A stretch of 15,069 bases of DNA from Pseudomonadota bacterium (GTDB lineage: Bacteria; Pseudomonadota; Gammaproteobacteria; Pseudomonadales; Pseudohongiellaceae): assembly GCA_022563075.1 (NCBI GenBank), contig JADFOC010000011.1, positions 1 to 15,069 on the forward strand, written 5' to 3'. Both the position numbers and the translations under genes were made by a program. The notes beneath the pieces are model-generated. The model saw only the letters and a list, made by a program, of their open reading frames with translations, made no database searches and was not told the DNA's origin. Positions 1 to 7,179 of this stretch are shown here, piece by piece; position 1 is the first letter of the stretch, and each line of letters starts with the position of its first letter.

Positions 1-357
1 CTGGTCATAGTTCCCGGTCTGGGTATCCCTGGATGACAAATTACCTGAAAATGCGGCGTCCAGAACACTTTCTCCAAACAGTGCATCTCCTCCACTGGCG
101 TTGATTTCGGCGATTCTCCGGCGCAGGAACTGCATCTCATCATCGGTGAGATACTCGCGGGCACCGAATCTTTCGGGCCGCTCAACCGGCGTGATGGCGT
201 TGTTCGCCCAGACACCTTGCAGATCTGGTTGTCCATCTATGGTGCGGGGGGAGACCCAGTCATCCGCTGCTGACACGGTAAAACTCAAGCTGCTTAATGC
301 CAACAGCACAATTGAACTGATTACTGCCCAAATCGATTTAGTTGGATGTAGTTCCAT
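1..357 (-). CDS. Secreted PDLQGVW-type protein of unknown function, N-terminal part
   Basis: The first 119 codons of a gene that runs off the left edge, open from the ATG at 357 to base 1. A GAGG ribosome-binding site at 365-368 lies 7 bases upstream of the ATG. Residues 1 to about 31 form a Sec signal peptide: a short polar N-terminus, a hydrophobic stretch (WAVISSIVLLALSSLSF) and a likely cleavage after VSAA. The mature start reads DDWVSPRTIDGQPDLQGVW, then NNAITPVERPERFG and a YLTDDE segment. From memory of the family, W-x-x-P-R-T-x-x-G-x-P-D-L-x-G-x-W followed by TPxERP marks a secreted family common in Acidobacteria and marine Gammaproteobacteria, with no established function. Strand, start and export are well supported; any role is unknown. 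It has its own candidate promoter, so it need not be co-transcribed with the glycosyltransferase upstream. Confidence 0.82.
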   Translation of the reverse strand, partial: MELHPTKSIWAVISSIVLLALSSLSFTVSAADDWVSPRTIDGQPDLQGVWANNAITPVERPERFGAREYLTDDEMQFLRRRIAEINASGGDALFGESVLDAAFSGNLSSRDTQTGNYDQ

Positions 358-391
358 TTTGGGACCTCGGTAACTTTTTGAACGCTATGTT

Positions 392-420
392 TTTATACTG
401 GTTTTTAGCGGCGATGTATA
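392..420 (-). promoter_or_regulatory. Candidate sigma70 promoter for the left-edge secreted protein
   Basis: On the minus strand a -35-like TATACA (415-420) and a -10-like TATAAA (392-397) are separated by 17 bases. The predicted start lies about 28 bases upstream of the ATG at 357. Each hexamer departs from consensus, so this is a plausible candidate only. No convincing terminator is visible between it and the stop of the upstream gene at 504. Confidence 0.4.
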
Positions 421-503
421 CAGATAACTGCGATTGCGATGGTTCTGAGAGCGGGAATATTTGGCCCTTCGGTTTGCTCAAATTACTGGAAACATAGGTC
501 ATC

Positions 504-1835
504 TTAGGACTGCAAAATCCAAAAAGCGGGGGGCAAGCCATAGGTCAAATGGGACATCCAGATGAAACCGAACAGCATGGGAATCATTAGCCAACCGTAG
601 TGTTTTTTCAGCCACGGCACACTATTAACCAGCCATCCCACGGCCAACAAGCTAAACATCAGCGCCACAAAATACGAGTGTAAAAACATTACTCGCTCTA
701 TTAAGGCAAAGGGTAGCCAGTTTATGACGAATCCACCCACCATAATCCACAATAGAGGGTCGCGCCAATTTGCCGGGCGTAGCACAAAAGCAATACTCAA
801 TAACGCTATCGATATAGAGCCAGCCCACCACACCATTAGATTCGGCTGTAGGGCAATATCACGATCGCCTCTGCGCCAATAACCTACGGCTTTTTCACCT
901 AAGGGCCACTGATACCACTGGCTAGCATAGGGATGATCGCCCATGCGTCGATTGGTGAGATACATTCTACGGTTCAACTCACCAAACTTTTGGAAAAAAG
1001 ATAACTGAGGCTCGGCTTTTTGTTCCTCGGTGTATCTATTGCCTTCGAGACCGCGGCGAAATTCCTCGGACATGAATCCATTGCCGGCACCCGATAAGGG
1101 CAATAGGCTAAAATGAATGTAGAACACACTGACATACACCAACATCGCCATACTCAACACAGTGGCACTGGTGTTAGCCACATCGCGCCACTTAAGCCGG
1201 CGCCATAGCAAGTCTACGGCCTCAATCAAGAGAGGTAATACAACAAAGCTAAGGGCTGTCCATTTAATGGAAAAGGCAGCGCCGGAAAATAAACCACACA
1301 AAATCAAGTATCGCCAGCGACGATTTTCACGATAATAGCTATAGAACAGTATCGAGGCAAAGCCGAAACAGAGCAGGAAGCTATCCCAAAATAGCAATCG
1401 TGTTTGCGTGATCAAGGCATTTTCAAACACCACCAGCAGTGCGACAAAGAACGCGAGCTTACGGTCCTGCCACCATTGAAAAGCCAGCAAATAAATGATG
1501 AGCGGTAATAGCACGCCGAACAACGTCGGTATAAGGCGCAATATCAGATAGTTATTATCGGTGTACTCCTGTCTCCAGTCCGTATCCCATGGAATCGGTT
1601 GAAAATCAAATAAAGAGGCGAAACCGGCGACAATCAATTTCCCCAGCGGTGGATGCACATCGAGGTAGTATTGATGGGTGAAATAACTCGATAGGTATCT
1701 GGCAAAGGGAATCTCGTCGATAATGGAAGAGTCTGGCCAACCGAAATAGATGAAGCGCGTAACAATACTTGCCAATAGCAAGAAACCTAACAACATGCGA
1801 TGCCGGGGATTTTCAATTAAATTTGACAATGACAT
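504..1835 (-). CDS. PMT-family (GT39-like) membrane glycosyltransferase
   Basis: A multi-pass membrane protein of 443 residues that resembles protein O-mannosyltransferases, which transfer a sugar from a polyprenyl-phosphate donor to Ser/Thr on the outer side of the membrane. Numbering is from the ATG at 1835. The first extracytoplasmic loop carries Asp40-Glu41 (the catalytic DE position in the family) and DVHPPLGK at 59-66. RLLFWDSFLL lies at 146-155, and the C-terminal half has WYQWPL (307-312) and ERVMFLHSY, like the PMT_4TMC domain. About nine to eleven hydrophobic segments are visible. There is no MIR domain, as is usual in bacteria. The ATG is 12 bases after the stop of the upstream gene; an in-frame TTG directly abutting that stop (1847) is an alternative. 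No clear ribosome-binding site is seen, so translational coupling is likely. A lipid-modifying ArnT-like role is possible, but the DVHPPLGK and WPL motifs favour a PMT. Confidence 0.85.
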   Translation of the reverse strand: MSLSNLIENPRHRMLLGFLLLASIVTRFIYFGWPDSSIIDEIPFARYLSSYFTHQYYLDVHPPLGKLIVAGFASLFDFQPIPWDTDWRQEYTDNNYLILRLIPTLFGVLLPLIIYLLAFQWWQDRKLAFFVALLVVFENALITQTRLLFWDSFLLCFGFASILFYSYYRENRRWRYLILCGLFSGAAFSIKWTALSFVVLPLLIEAVDLLWRRLKWRDVANTSATVLSMAMLVYVSVFYIHFSLLPLSGAGNGFMSEEFRRGLEGNRYTEEQKAEPQLSFFQKFGELNRRMYLTNRRMGDHPYASQWYQWPLGEKAVGYWRRGDRDIALQPNLMVWWAGSISIALLSIAFVLRPANWRDPLLWIMVGGFVINWLPFALIERVMFLHSYFVALMFSLLAVGWLVNSVPWLKKHYGWLMIPMLFGFIWMSHLTYGLPPAFWILQS

Positions 1836-1847
1836 GGTTTTAAACAA

Positions 1848-4800
1848 TTACGTGTCAATAATGGTATTTAGGTTATTGGCGTTTTTATTTAAAAACACCG
1901 ACGCGTAAGGCGCCTTCTCTTTAATGCGCGGCGAACCAAGTTCGACGGCCCAGCTTACCAGTGCGTAACGCATCCCACTCGTTGTTTTCTCAGCCGCATG
2001 TTCGTAAAGATAGTTGGAAGGGAAGGCCACTAACAGGCCTGCCTTGGGCGCTAGCCGAAAATCCAAGCGTGGGAAATACAACTCACCTCCTGCAAAATCT
2101 TCATTTAGATAGAGCAGCACCGAATAGTCTCGGTCCAGGGAGCGCACCCAGCGTTGCTCTTCCTTAACCCAATGATCTGAATCGGCGTGACGATTGTACA
2201 AGCCGCCGATGCCGTAGCGCAGCATCTGTGGTGCTTCAAACCATTCAAACCTCACGTGGTAAAACTTCGACAGCATCGATGCAAAAATGCGTACAAATTC
2301 ACTGGTTACTTCTTCCTTTATATCATCTAGAGGAATATGTTCCGTTACCCGGCCGGTGGAAGTCATAGTCGACGTTTTGCCAGCGTTTGAATTGTCGATG
2401 TCTACGACATGCAAATCGGAGCCTAACTTTGCATCGGCGTAGTCACGCCAAAGGCGGCATCTTTCCTGAGAAATATAATTCTCAATTATCATCACGCCCA
2501 TAGGTGCGTCCAATAATCGTGGTTCCTTTAGCTCTTCGATGGGTTGTTCTTCGGTACGCAAGGAAAATGCTTGCTTGTCAATCCATTTTTCTTTTACGGA
2601 ACGAGTATAAATTGAACGCGTGGGCAAATTTGAAAAGTGACTGTCAACGGTAGTGCGATAATCGGCGGTATCGTCTATTTCTTGATGGTATTGTCGATAA
2701 CAGGAACGGTAAGCGGCTTGTTCTTCATCAAACAGAAAGGTGATCAATACAAACCGTTGTCCCCTTGTAACAGGCTGCACTTGGTGCAGCAACGGTGTCG
2801 GAAACACGATTGCGCTGCCGGGCTTGGTTTTGTAGCCGTAATTTCCGTACTCGGGAAACACTAGCTCACCACCGCCGTATCCTTCATTAAGCAGAAGGCT
2901 GACGGCATAACGACGAAACGATAAAGATACATTACCGGTATCCCGGTGTTTATTAAACTTGCCGCCATCTTCGGCAAAATAACAGCCCAGTTTATAACGC
3001 TCGCGAAATTTCAAATCGTAACCGGTGATTTTTCTTAGTTCGGGAAACAGGTTCTTCGCAAAGGCTTGGTCGATAGCGGTGCTGAGTTCCTTATCCATTA
3101 CACTGACGTCGGTTCGGCGTTTCGAACTTAGCCTGACTTTACTCTTGTCCCCAGCACCTACTGCGCCCTTGAACTGATCGCCAGTTTCCCAATAGTTGAG
3201 CAGGCGTTGAATCAAGGCTTCGTTTATCACATCGGGTATCACCATCACCGGCGGGTGATGGGCGATAATCTCAAGTTCCTTAGGCATACTCAGAAATTGC
3301 TGGATAGGAATTTGCAAATGTTCAAGGACATTACTGCTGGTGACGATGTCCAGTAGTTTCAAATTGGGATCCAATAAATAAGTCAGCAGGCCTGGGTTTC
3401 GTTCTACATGCTTTTCCGCTTGCAGTAGCTTGAGCAATTCCGCTTGTGGATCGAGACACCAGCGTGCTTTCAACACGGCGTAGCCTGATGCCTCAAACGC
3501 CTGCAAAGAACCTGGGAAAATACATAATCGATCAAACGCACAGAGTTTTCGCCATGCTTTTACTCGATCATTGTAGTTGGCAAGTTCCTGAATAAAATTT
3601 TGCGTATATTGAGCACTGGCCGACTCACTGATCACATGCAACAACAGCGGTTGGCCGGCATAAATTTCAACATGGCATGTTTTTCCATTCACATCGTCCA
3701 AGCTGAAGTAGGGAACTTGATCGCCGAGGTTAAGCGGTTCAATTGCCTGGACGGGCTGATTGCTGCCGATCTTAGGTGTCAGATAGTTAGGTTCTGATCT
3801 GTGATCAACAAAAACTGCGTCACTACCTTCGCTGGAACTGAGCCGGCCTCCAGACCTCTCGTCGATTTGTTTCTTCGGTGTCTTCTTTGGTTGCGCCTTT
3901 CCCGCCGGCAGTTTATGCCACAGTTTATTAGCGTCTTCGCGGTAACAAGCCAGGGAACGGCTAAAACTACCCTCGGCGGCATCGCTGAAAATTTGTTGGC
4001 GGTATAGATCGACGCCCGCAAAATGCTGAAAGCTGGTTAGTTCTCGCACCGTATGCAACTGAAAACGACTGCGAGGTCCACTAAAATACTGATCGACGTT
4101 CTGCACATAGGCGTTGTAACAATCCAGAGACCGCTGTTGATACCGCTGCCAGTTATCGTTTTCCTTCCAATGCAATGGCCGCAATTTAAGGTTTGCATTG
4201 TACAGGTGCCAAATGGGCACTTGCCCAGGATGGTATACGTCCCAACCGGCGCACCAGGCGCGCAGCGAAAGCGTGATTTCTTCTTCACTAAAATACATGA
4301 ATGGGTCTGCGGGCACGTCTTGAATAAATTGGGCCTTTGAAAACATAAAACGTGGAACCAGAAAGGGTGCCAGTAGGGGCGGGTTGGGTACGGTGCTGAA
4401 CCGTGCGGAAACGAGCTTCAAAAATCCGTTGCCAGCAAAATGTGATGGGCATCGGAAAGTCGCGATCTCTTCGCTTAAGCTCTCGCTATGCAAGCGGTAA
4501 GGATGGGGGCTCGAGCTTATTATGGCCTTGGATGACGGACATTGTTCGAGCAAATCGATAAGCGTCGTATCCCAAGATTTTGTGAAGCGAGAGTGACTGT
4601 CGATAGCAAGCACATAATCTTCGTTCTGATAAAGGGATTGAGCATGTTGTTTGGCCCAGGCTACACCTTCGCTCTCGCTGATTTCTTTATTGAGGACGCG
4701 TACATTCTGTCCAAACTCTTCAGTTTTTAAGTCGCCGCCACCAGCATCGAGTCGATTCTGCCAGCAGATACCGACGGTTATATTGCCTGCGTGTTCGGCT

Positions 4801-4877
4801 TTGTCAAAGAGATCTCTGACGGTTGGAATAATTTCCTCGTCCCTAAAGGCAGGAATTTGTACGAAGATGGTTTCCAT
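1848..4877 (-). CDS. GT60-like glycosyltransferase / redoxin-like / tandem prolyl 4-hydroxylase fusion protein
   Basis: A 1009-residue protein without signal peptide or membrane segments, so predicted cytoplasmic. Residues 1 to about 290 match the GlcNAc-transferase family PF11397 (GT60): IFVQIPAFRDEE at the start, VGICWQ (35-40), GVAWAKQHAQSL, the metal/nucleotide-binding DSH of AIDSHSRF (91-98), and a SEEEITLSLRAWCAGWDVYHPG segment near 197-218. A polar Lys/Pro/Ser linker covers about 322-380. Residues about 383-532 resemble a thioredoxin-fold redoxin without the catalytic Cys. Two 2-oxoglutarate/Fe(II) hydroxylase domains follow: about 543-718 (H644, D646, H698, R708) and about 792-978 (H897, D899, H960, R970). 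Each has the P4H arrangement of HxD, distal His and a basic residue ten positions on. The start is fixed by an in-frame TAG 12 bases upstream; an AGG 8 bases before the ATG is a weak ribosome-binding site. Likely action, by inference: hydroxylation of prolyl residues and glycosylation of the product. Confidence 0.9.
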   Translation of the reverse strand: METIFVQIPAFRDEEIIPTVRDLFDKAEHAGNITVGICWQNRLDAGGGDLKTEEFGQNVRVLNKEISESEGVAWAKQHAQSLYQNEDYVLAIDSHSRFTKSWDTTLIDLLEQCPSSKAIISSSPHPYRLHSESLSEEIATFRCPSHFAGNGFLKLVSARFSTVPNPPLLAPFLVPRFMFSKAQFIQDVPADPFMYFSEEEITLSLRAWCAGWDVYHPGQVPIWHLYNANLKLRPLHWKENDNWQRYQQRSLDCYNAYVQNVDQYFSGPRSRFQLHTVRELTSFQHFAGVDLYRQQIFSDAAEGSFSRSLACYREDANKLWHKLPAGKAQPKKTPKKQIDERSGGRLSSSEGSDAVFVDHRSEPNYLTPKIGSNQPVQAIEPLNLGDQVPYFSLDDVNGKTCHVEIYAGQPLLLHVISESASAQYTQNFIQELANYNDRVKAWRKLCAFDRLCIFPGSLQAFEASGYAVLKARWCLDPQAELLKLLQAEKHVERNPGLLTYLLDPNLKLLDIVTSSNVLEHLQIPIQQFLSMPKELEIIAHHPPVMVIPDVINEALIQRLLNYWETGDQFKGAVGAGDKSKVRLSSKRRTDVSVMDKELSTAIDQAFAKNLFPELRKITGYDLKFRERYKLGCYFAEDGGKFNKHRDTGNVSLSFRRYAVSLLLNEGYGGGELVFPEYGNYGYKTKPGSAIVFPTPLLHQVQPVTRGQRFVLITFLFDEEQAAYRSCYRQYHQEIDDTADYRTTVDSHFSNLPTRSIYTRSVKEKWIDKQAFSLRTEEQPIEELKEPRLLDAPMGVMIIENYISQERCRLWRDYADAKLGSDLHVVDIDNSNAGKTSTMTSTGRVTEHIPLDDIKEEVTSEFVRIFASMLSKFYHVRFEWFEAPQMLRYGIGGLYNRHADSDHWVKEEQRWVRSLDRDYSVLLYLNEDFAGGELYFPRLDFRLAPKAGLLVAFPSNYLYEHAAEKTTSGMRYALVSWAVELGSPRIKEKAPYASVFLNKNANNLNTIIDT

Positions 4878-5083
4878 GGTGCCAACCTAAGACCTCAAAG
4901 CTGATAGCCATTTATGATAAACCCAATAGTGGTAAGGGGGAAATGGATAAAGGGTGCGTTTTAAAACTAGTGGCTGTTACCAAAACGTGATCGAATTTGG
5001 CTTTTGGGGATTTTACTAATACCTGGAAGGCTAATTGTGTGCGCAGAAATATGATGAGTCGGTAGCGGGTCATATGACGAAGT

Positions 5084-5110
5084 AAAAAAATTCGATGCGC
5101 TAACGCAATC
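5084..5110 (-). terminator. Candidate rho-independent terminator after the poly-Asp secreted protein
   Basis: Read on the minus strand, GAT-(T)-GCG-TTAG-CGC-ATC forms a six-pair stem with a one-base bulge and a four-base loop, followed by GAA and seven T. It lies about 30 bases after the TGA of the 5142-6077 gene. The stem is short but the T-tract is clean. It would separate that gene from the glycosyltransferase/hydroxylase gene downstream. Between 4878 and 5083 I see no convincing promoter hexamers, only a 10-bp palindrome at 5069-5078. Confidence 0.45.
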
Positions 5111-5141
5111 ACTCCATTGTTGTCAGCTCCGTGGTACTGGC

Positions 5142-6077
5142 TCAGGGTGCCACACTGATTCGTTGAAAAACATTGGTCCAGCAACACTGCGCACCGCGAC
5201 CGCTGTCGGGGGCAGAAAAATTTTCAACCAATGTGCGAATAATATATTCTCCCGGCTCTGAAAATGTCGCAGTTACACGAGCAGTTCCCGCGCCGGACTC
5301 AAGTGTAACTTCCGAAGGATCAAATTCTTCATCGTCGTCATCGTCATCGTCGGCGTCTTCCTCGGGCTCTGGAATTGGCGTGGACTCGTGTCGTGCAAAC
5401 TCAACCTCGCCAGGCCCCTGGTGCTTGAACCAATGCAGTCCGATGGCCATCGGTTCTTCGAAACGAGGGTCTGATGCATCTCGCATAGAAGGGTCTTCCG
5501 CGTTGACGGTCAATGTCACTGGAAGGCCGGTGGAAATCGATTGCGGATAGTCTTCAACCAGCGCCATCAGACCAGCCGATTTAGCGGCTGCATCCTCAAA
5601 CCAGGCTATGGGTTGCAGCGAACCCTGGGGTCTGGGCCGAATAAAATCAAGTTCATAGGCGGCGGCGCCACCACGGCCGGGCGCTTTGTTTTCTGCGCTG
5701 TCTCCGGTCTTTAGATGCCACCAGATACTCTCTTCGCGCAACTCCGCTGGCAGCGTCACGGTGAATACCCCGGTATGACGACCGGTACCAAAGTGAGTGG
5801 GTTGCATGCCATTGAACCGAGCTGGTTCAATGTAATTATTCTCTCCCAGTGGGATATCGATAGCCTCTTCCCTGCTGCGGTTAATAAAACCAAAGGAGAT
5901 AGTAATAGATCCATCCTCATTTCCGACCCAGCCTTCCATAATCGGAATAATCGGCAAACCACTAGGTGGCGTTAGAGTCAGGTATCGAGCGGCTGGCTGT
6001 GCTTGCACCAAAATGCTGGCCACCAGAATCGATATCCCCATGACACAGCCTGCGAGTCTTTTATAAATATTAATCAT
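5142..6077 (-). CDS. Secreted protein of unknown function with poly-Asp run and C-terminal QCCW motif
   Basis: 311 residues from the ATG at 6077. A longer reading from a TTG at 6176 adds 33 residues that do not look like a signal sequence, so the ATG was chosen. Residues 1-27 are a Sec signal peptide (IYKR, then a hydrophobic stretch to ILVQAQ). The body begins LTLTPPSGLPIIPIMEGW and continues with GSITISFGFINR, IDIPLGENNYIEP and MQPTHFGTGRHTGVFTVTLP, a beta-rich pattern. Residues 239-251 form a strongly acidic run (EEDADDDDDDDEE), possibly a calcium-binding or flexible linker. After it come SGAGTARVTATFSEPGEY and a C-terminal GAQCCWTNVFQRISV. I recall similar LTPPSG...QCCW proteins from Acidobacteria and marine Gammaproteobacteria near DUF1592/DUF1552 genes, without known function. 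The paired cysteines would suit a periplasmic disulphide. No good Shine-Dalgarno sequence is seen. Confidence 0.85.
   Translation of the reverse strand: MINIYKRLAGCVMGISILVASILVQAQPAARYLTLTPPSGLPIIPIMEGWVGNEDGSITISFGFINRSREEAIDIPLGENNYIEPARFNGMQPTHFGTGRHTGVFTVTLPAELREESIWWHLKTGDSAENKAPGRGGAAAYELDFIRPRPQGSLQPIAWFEDAAAKSAGLMALVEDYPQSISTGLPVTLTVNAEDPSMRDASDPRFEEPMAIGLHWFKHQGPGEVEFARHESTPIPEPEEDADDDDDDDEEFDPSEVTLESGAGTARVTATFSEPGEYIIRTLVENFSAPDSGRGAQCCWTNVFQRISVAP
5325..5363 (-). repeat. Imperfect trinucleotide run encoding the poly-Asp/Glu stretch
   Basis: Thirteen consecutive codons, nearly all GAC, GAT or GAA/GAG on the minus strand, make an imperfect trinucleotide repeat inside the 5142-6077 gene. 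The mix of GAC and GAT shows it is not a pure microsatellite. Read in antisense it gives a spurious poly-serine frame. Confidence 0.8.
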
Positions 6078-6396
6078 TTCTATGCGCCCAAAGTCCAAGA
6101 TGAAAATTTTTGCCAAACTTCTCCAGCAGATGCAATCATTAAAGATGCTTCGGTAGAGGATGTTATTTGCGGTCAACCCTCGATAACAACAAACCTAGGA
6201 TAGACAGCATTTAAGCTCGAGTCTAGTATTGCAGGACCGGCCATGGTAATGCCTGTTTGGCAAGATTTTTTGAGCTCACGGGGAGTGTCTGGATTTGAGC
6301 CTAGAGTCTTTCAAATTTTTCTCCAATATTGGTTCTGCTCCTGGCTTAGCCCGAATCCCGGTTGCTCGGGCTATATCCCTGGGTCATTGGCTACCT
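6078..6396. other. 319-base intergenic region with a hairpin
   Basis: A non-coding gap between two minus-strand genes. It contains a perfect 8-bp inverted repeat, TAGCCCGA (6347-6354) and TCGGGCTA (6366-6373), with an 11-base loop, 24 bases beyond the stop of the 6397-6909 gene. No T-tract follows on either strand, so it is at best a weak or rho-assisted terminator. A perfect 10-bp palindrome CCAATATTGG lies at 6323-6332. A TTGACC hexamer in the direction of the 5142-6077 gene has no fitting -10 partner. I see no gene here. Confidence 0.5.
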
Positions 6397-6909
6397 TCAG
6401 TTCCCAACCATCCTGATCGAAGCTACCATCTCGACCACCGCGTCAGCTTCAACCACTCGCGCGGATGGATCACATCGGTAGACCACAAATAAAATTGTTC
6501 CTTGGTTCTCAAGCCACCACTGCTTATAGAATGAACCCTGCTCCGTGTAAGAGTACTGATACCCGGCAAAATCTCCCCACTCCCGCCAACTCAGTGCAAT
6601 TGAAGAATCGACATTGGTCAGGTTGCGCAAGGTACGCTGGTCTACATCGAGTGGGGCCAAATACGACATAACCGTGAGTTCACCAACCCCGTCCAGGCGA
6701 GACAGTGTGACCACCTGGTTATACGCATTTGATTGTCTCTCATCTGATTCGATGGCGTGAGACCAGCCACTGGGGAGGTCGATACTAAAGCTTGAAAAGG
6801 TAGCAGTTTCGGCGAAACTCGCTCCACTTAAATGTGCTACGACCAACAGCTTCAGCAGAGTGCCAGCGGCTGTCAGTCGCCGGGATTTTGCCTGGGTACA
6901 CTTTCTCAC
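6397..6909 (-). CDS. Small secreted protein of unknown function
   Basis: 170 residues from a GTG at 6909. The start is well determined: GAGG stands 7 bases upstream, an in-frame TGA lies 12 bases upstream, and a perfect TATAAT is just beyond. Residues 1 to about 33 form a signal peptide with a basic N-terminus (RKCTQAKSRR), a hydrophobic core and a likely cleavage at SFA. The mature part opens with TFSSFSIDLPSGWSHAI, a pattern seen in DcrB/PsbP-like periplasmic folds, then alternates short strands (VVTLSRLDGVGELTVMSYLA) with aromatic segments (YQYSYTEQGSFYKQWWLENQG) and ends FVVYRCDPSARVVEADAVVEMVASIRMVG. The resemblance to DcrB/PsbP is only in pattern. It is transcribed away from the DUF1592 operon and shares the intergenic region with it. 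Function unknown. Confidence 0.8.
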   Translation of the reverse strand: MRKCTQAKSRRLTAAGTLLKLLVVAHLSGASFAETATFSSFSIDLPSGWSHAIESDERQSNAYNQVVTLSRLDGVGELTVMSYLAPLDVDQRTLRNLTNVDSSIALSWREWGDFAGYQYSYTEQGSFYKQWWLENQGTILFVVYRCDPSARVVEADAVVEMVASIRMVGN

Positions 6910-6929
6910 ATTAGATCCTCATCGGGCCA

Positions 6930-6935
6930 ATTATA
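6930..6935 (-). promoter_or_regulatory. Candidate -10 element for the 6397-6909 gene
   Basis: A perfect TATAAT on the minus strand, about 20 bases upstream of the GTG start. The hexamer 17 bases upstream (AATCAA) is a poor -35 and there is no TGn extension, so an activator may be needed. Transcription would start just before the ribosome-binding site, giving a very short leader. Confidence 0.4.
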
Positions 6936-6993
6936 GTGACTGTACCAGTTGATTGATTTAATTCGATTTCCGCGCGCCTAATTGCTGTGGTGT

Positions 6994-7035
6994 GGAGACA
7001 TAGGATAATAGTCTCCGTAATTAGTCGGAGCGGAG
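6994..7035. other. Overlapping inverted repeats in the divergent intergenic region
   Basis: GGAGAC (6994-6999) pairs with GTCTCC (7011-7016) across an 11-base loop. CTCCG (7013-7017), which shares bases with that second arm, pairs with CGGAG at 7026-7030; a direct repeat of CGGAG follows at 7031-7035. The two stems exclude each other. They lie between the divergent candidate promoters and could be a repressor-binding array or alternative RNA folds. The rest of 6910-7300 holds candidate promoters, one further hairpin and no supportable gene. Confidence 0.5.
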
Positions 7036-7179
7036 AAACCAACATTGTATTCATCGAGTCGTATTGTCGCAACCTCGAAGAAGCAATTAAAGATCCTCTC
7101 CGCCTCATTGGAGAAAGCCAGCACTCCGGCAGTTCAGTTGTACTGGATAAACCGGGTCAAACCCCCAGAGGAATAGCCC

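Noticed and set aside
101..373. A 90-codon plus-strand frame at the left edge
   Set aside because: It is antisense to the signal-peptide-bearing minus-strand gene, which has a good ribosome-binding site and family motifs.
338..541. A 67-codon minus-strand frame between the PMT gene and the left-edge gene
   Set aside because: It overlaps both neighbours and the candidate promoter at 392-420, and has no signal peptide or known motif.
4912..5187. A 91-codon minus-strand frame between the poly-Asp gene and the fusion gene
   Set aside because: It runs through the candidate terminator and the end of the 5142-6077 gene and has no family-like pattern.
5173..5550. A plus-strand poly-serine frame
   Set aside because: It is the antisense reading of the poly-Asp run in a well-supported secreted protein.
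6078..6176. N-terminal extension of the poly-Asp protein from a TTG at 6176
   Set aside because: It would bury a clean signal peptide that begins at the ATG at 6077.
6347..6373. Hairpin as an intrinsic terminator of the 6397-6909 gene
   Set aside because: The stem is perfect, but no T-tract follows on the minus strand. It is kept only as a hairpin within the intergenic entry.
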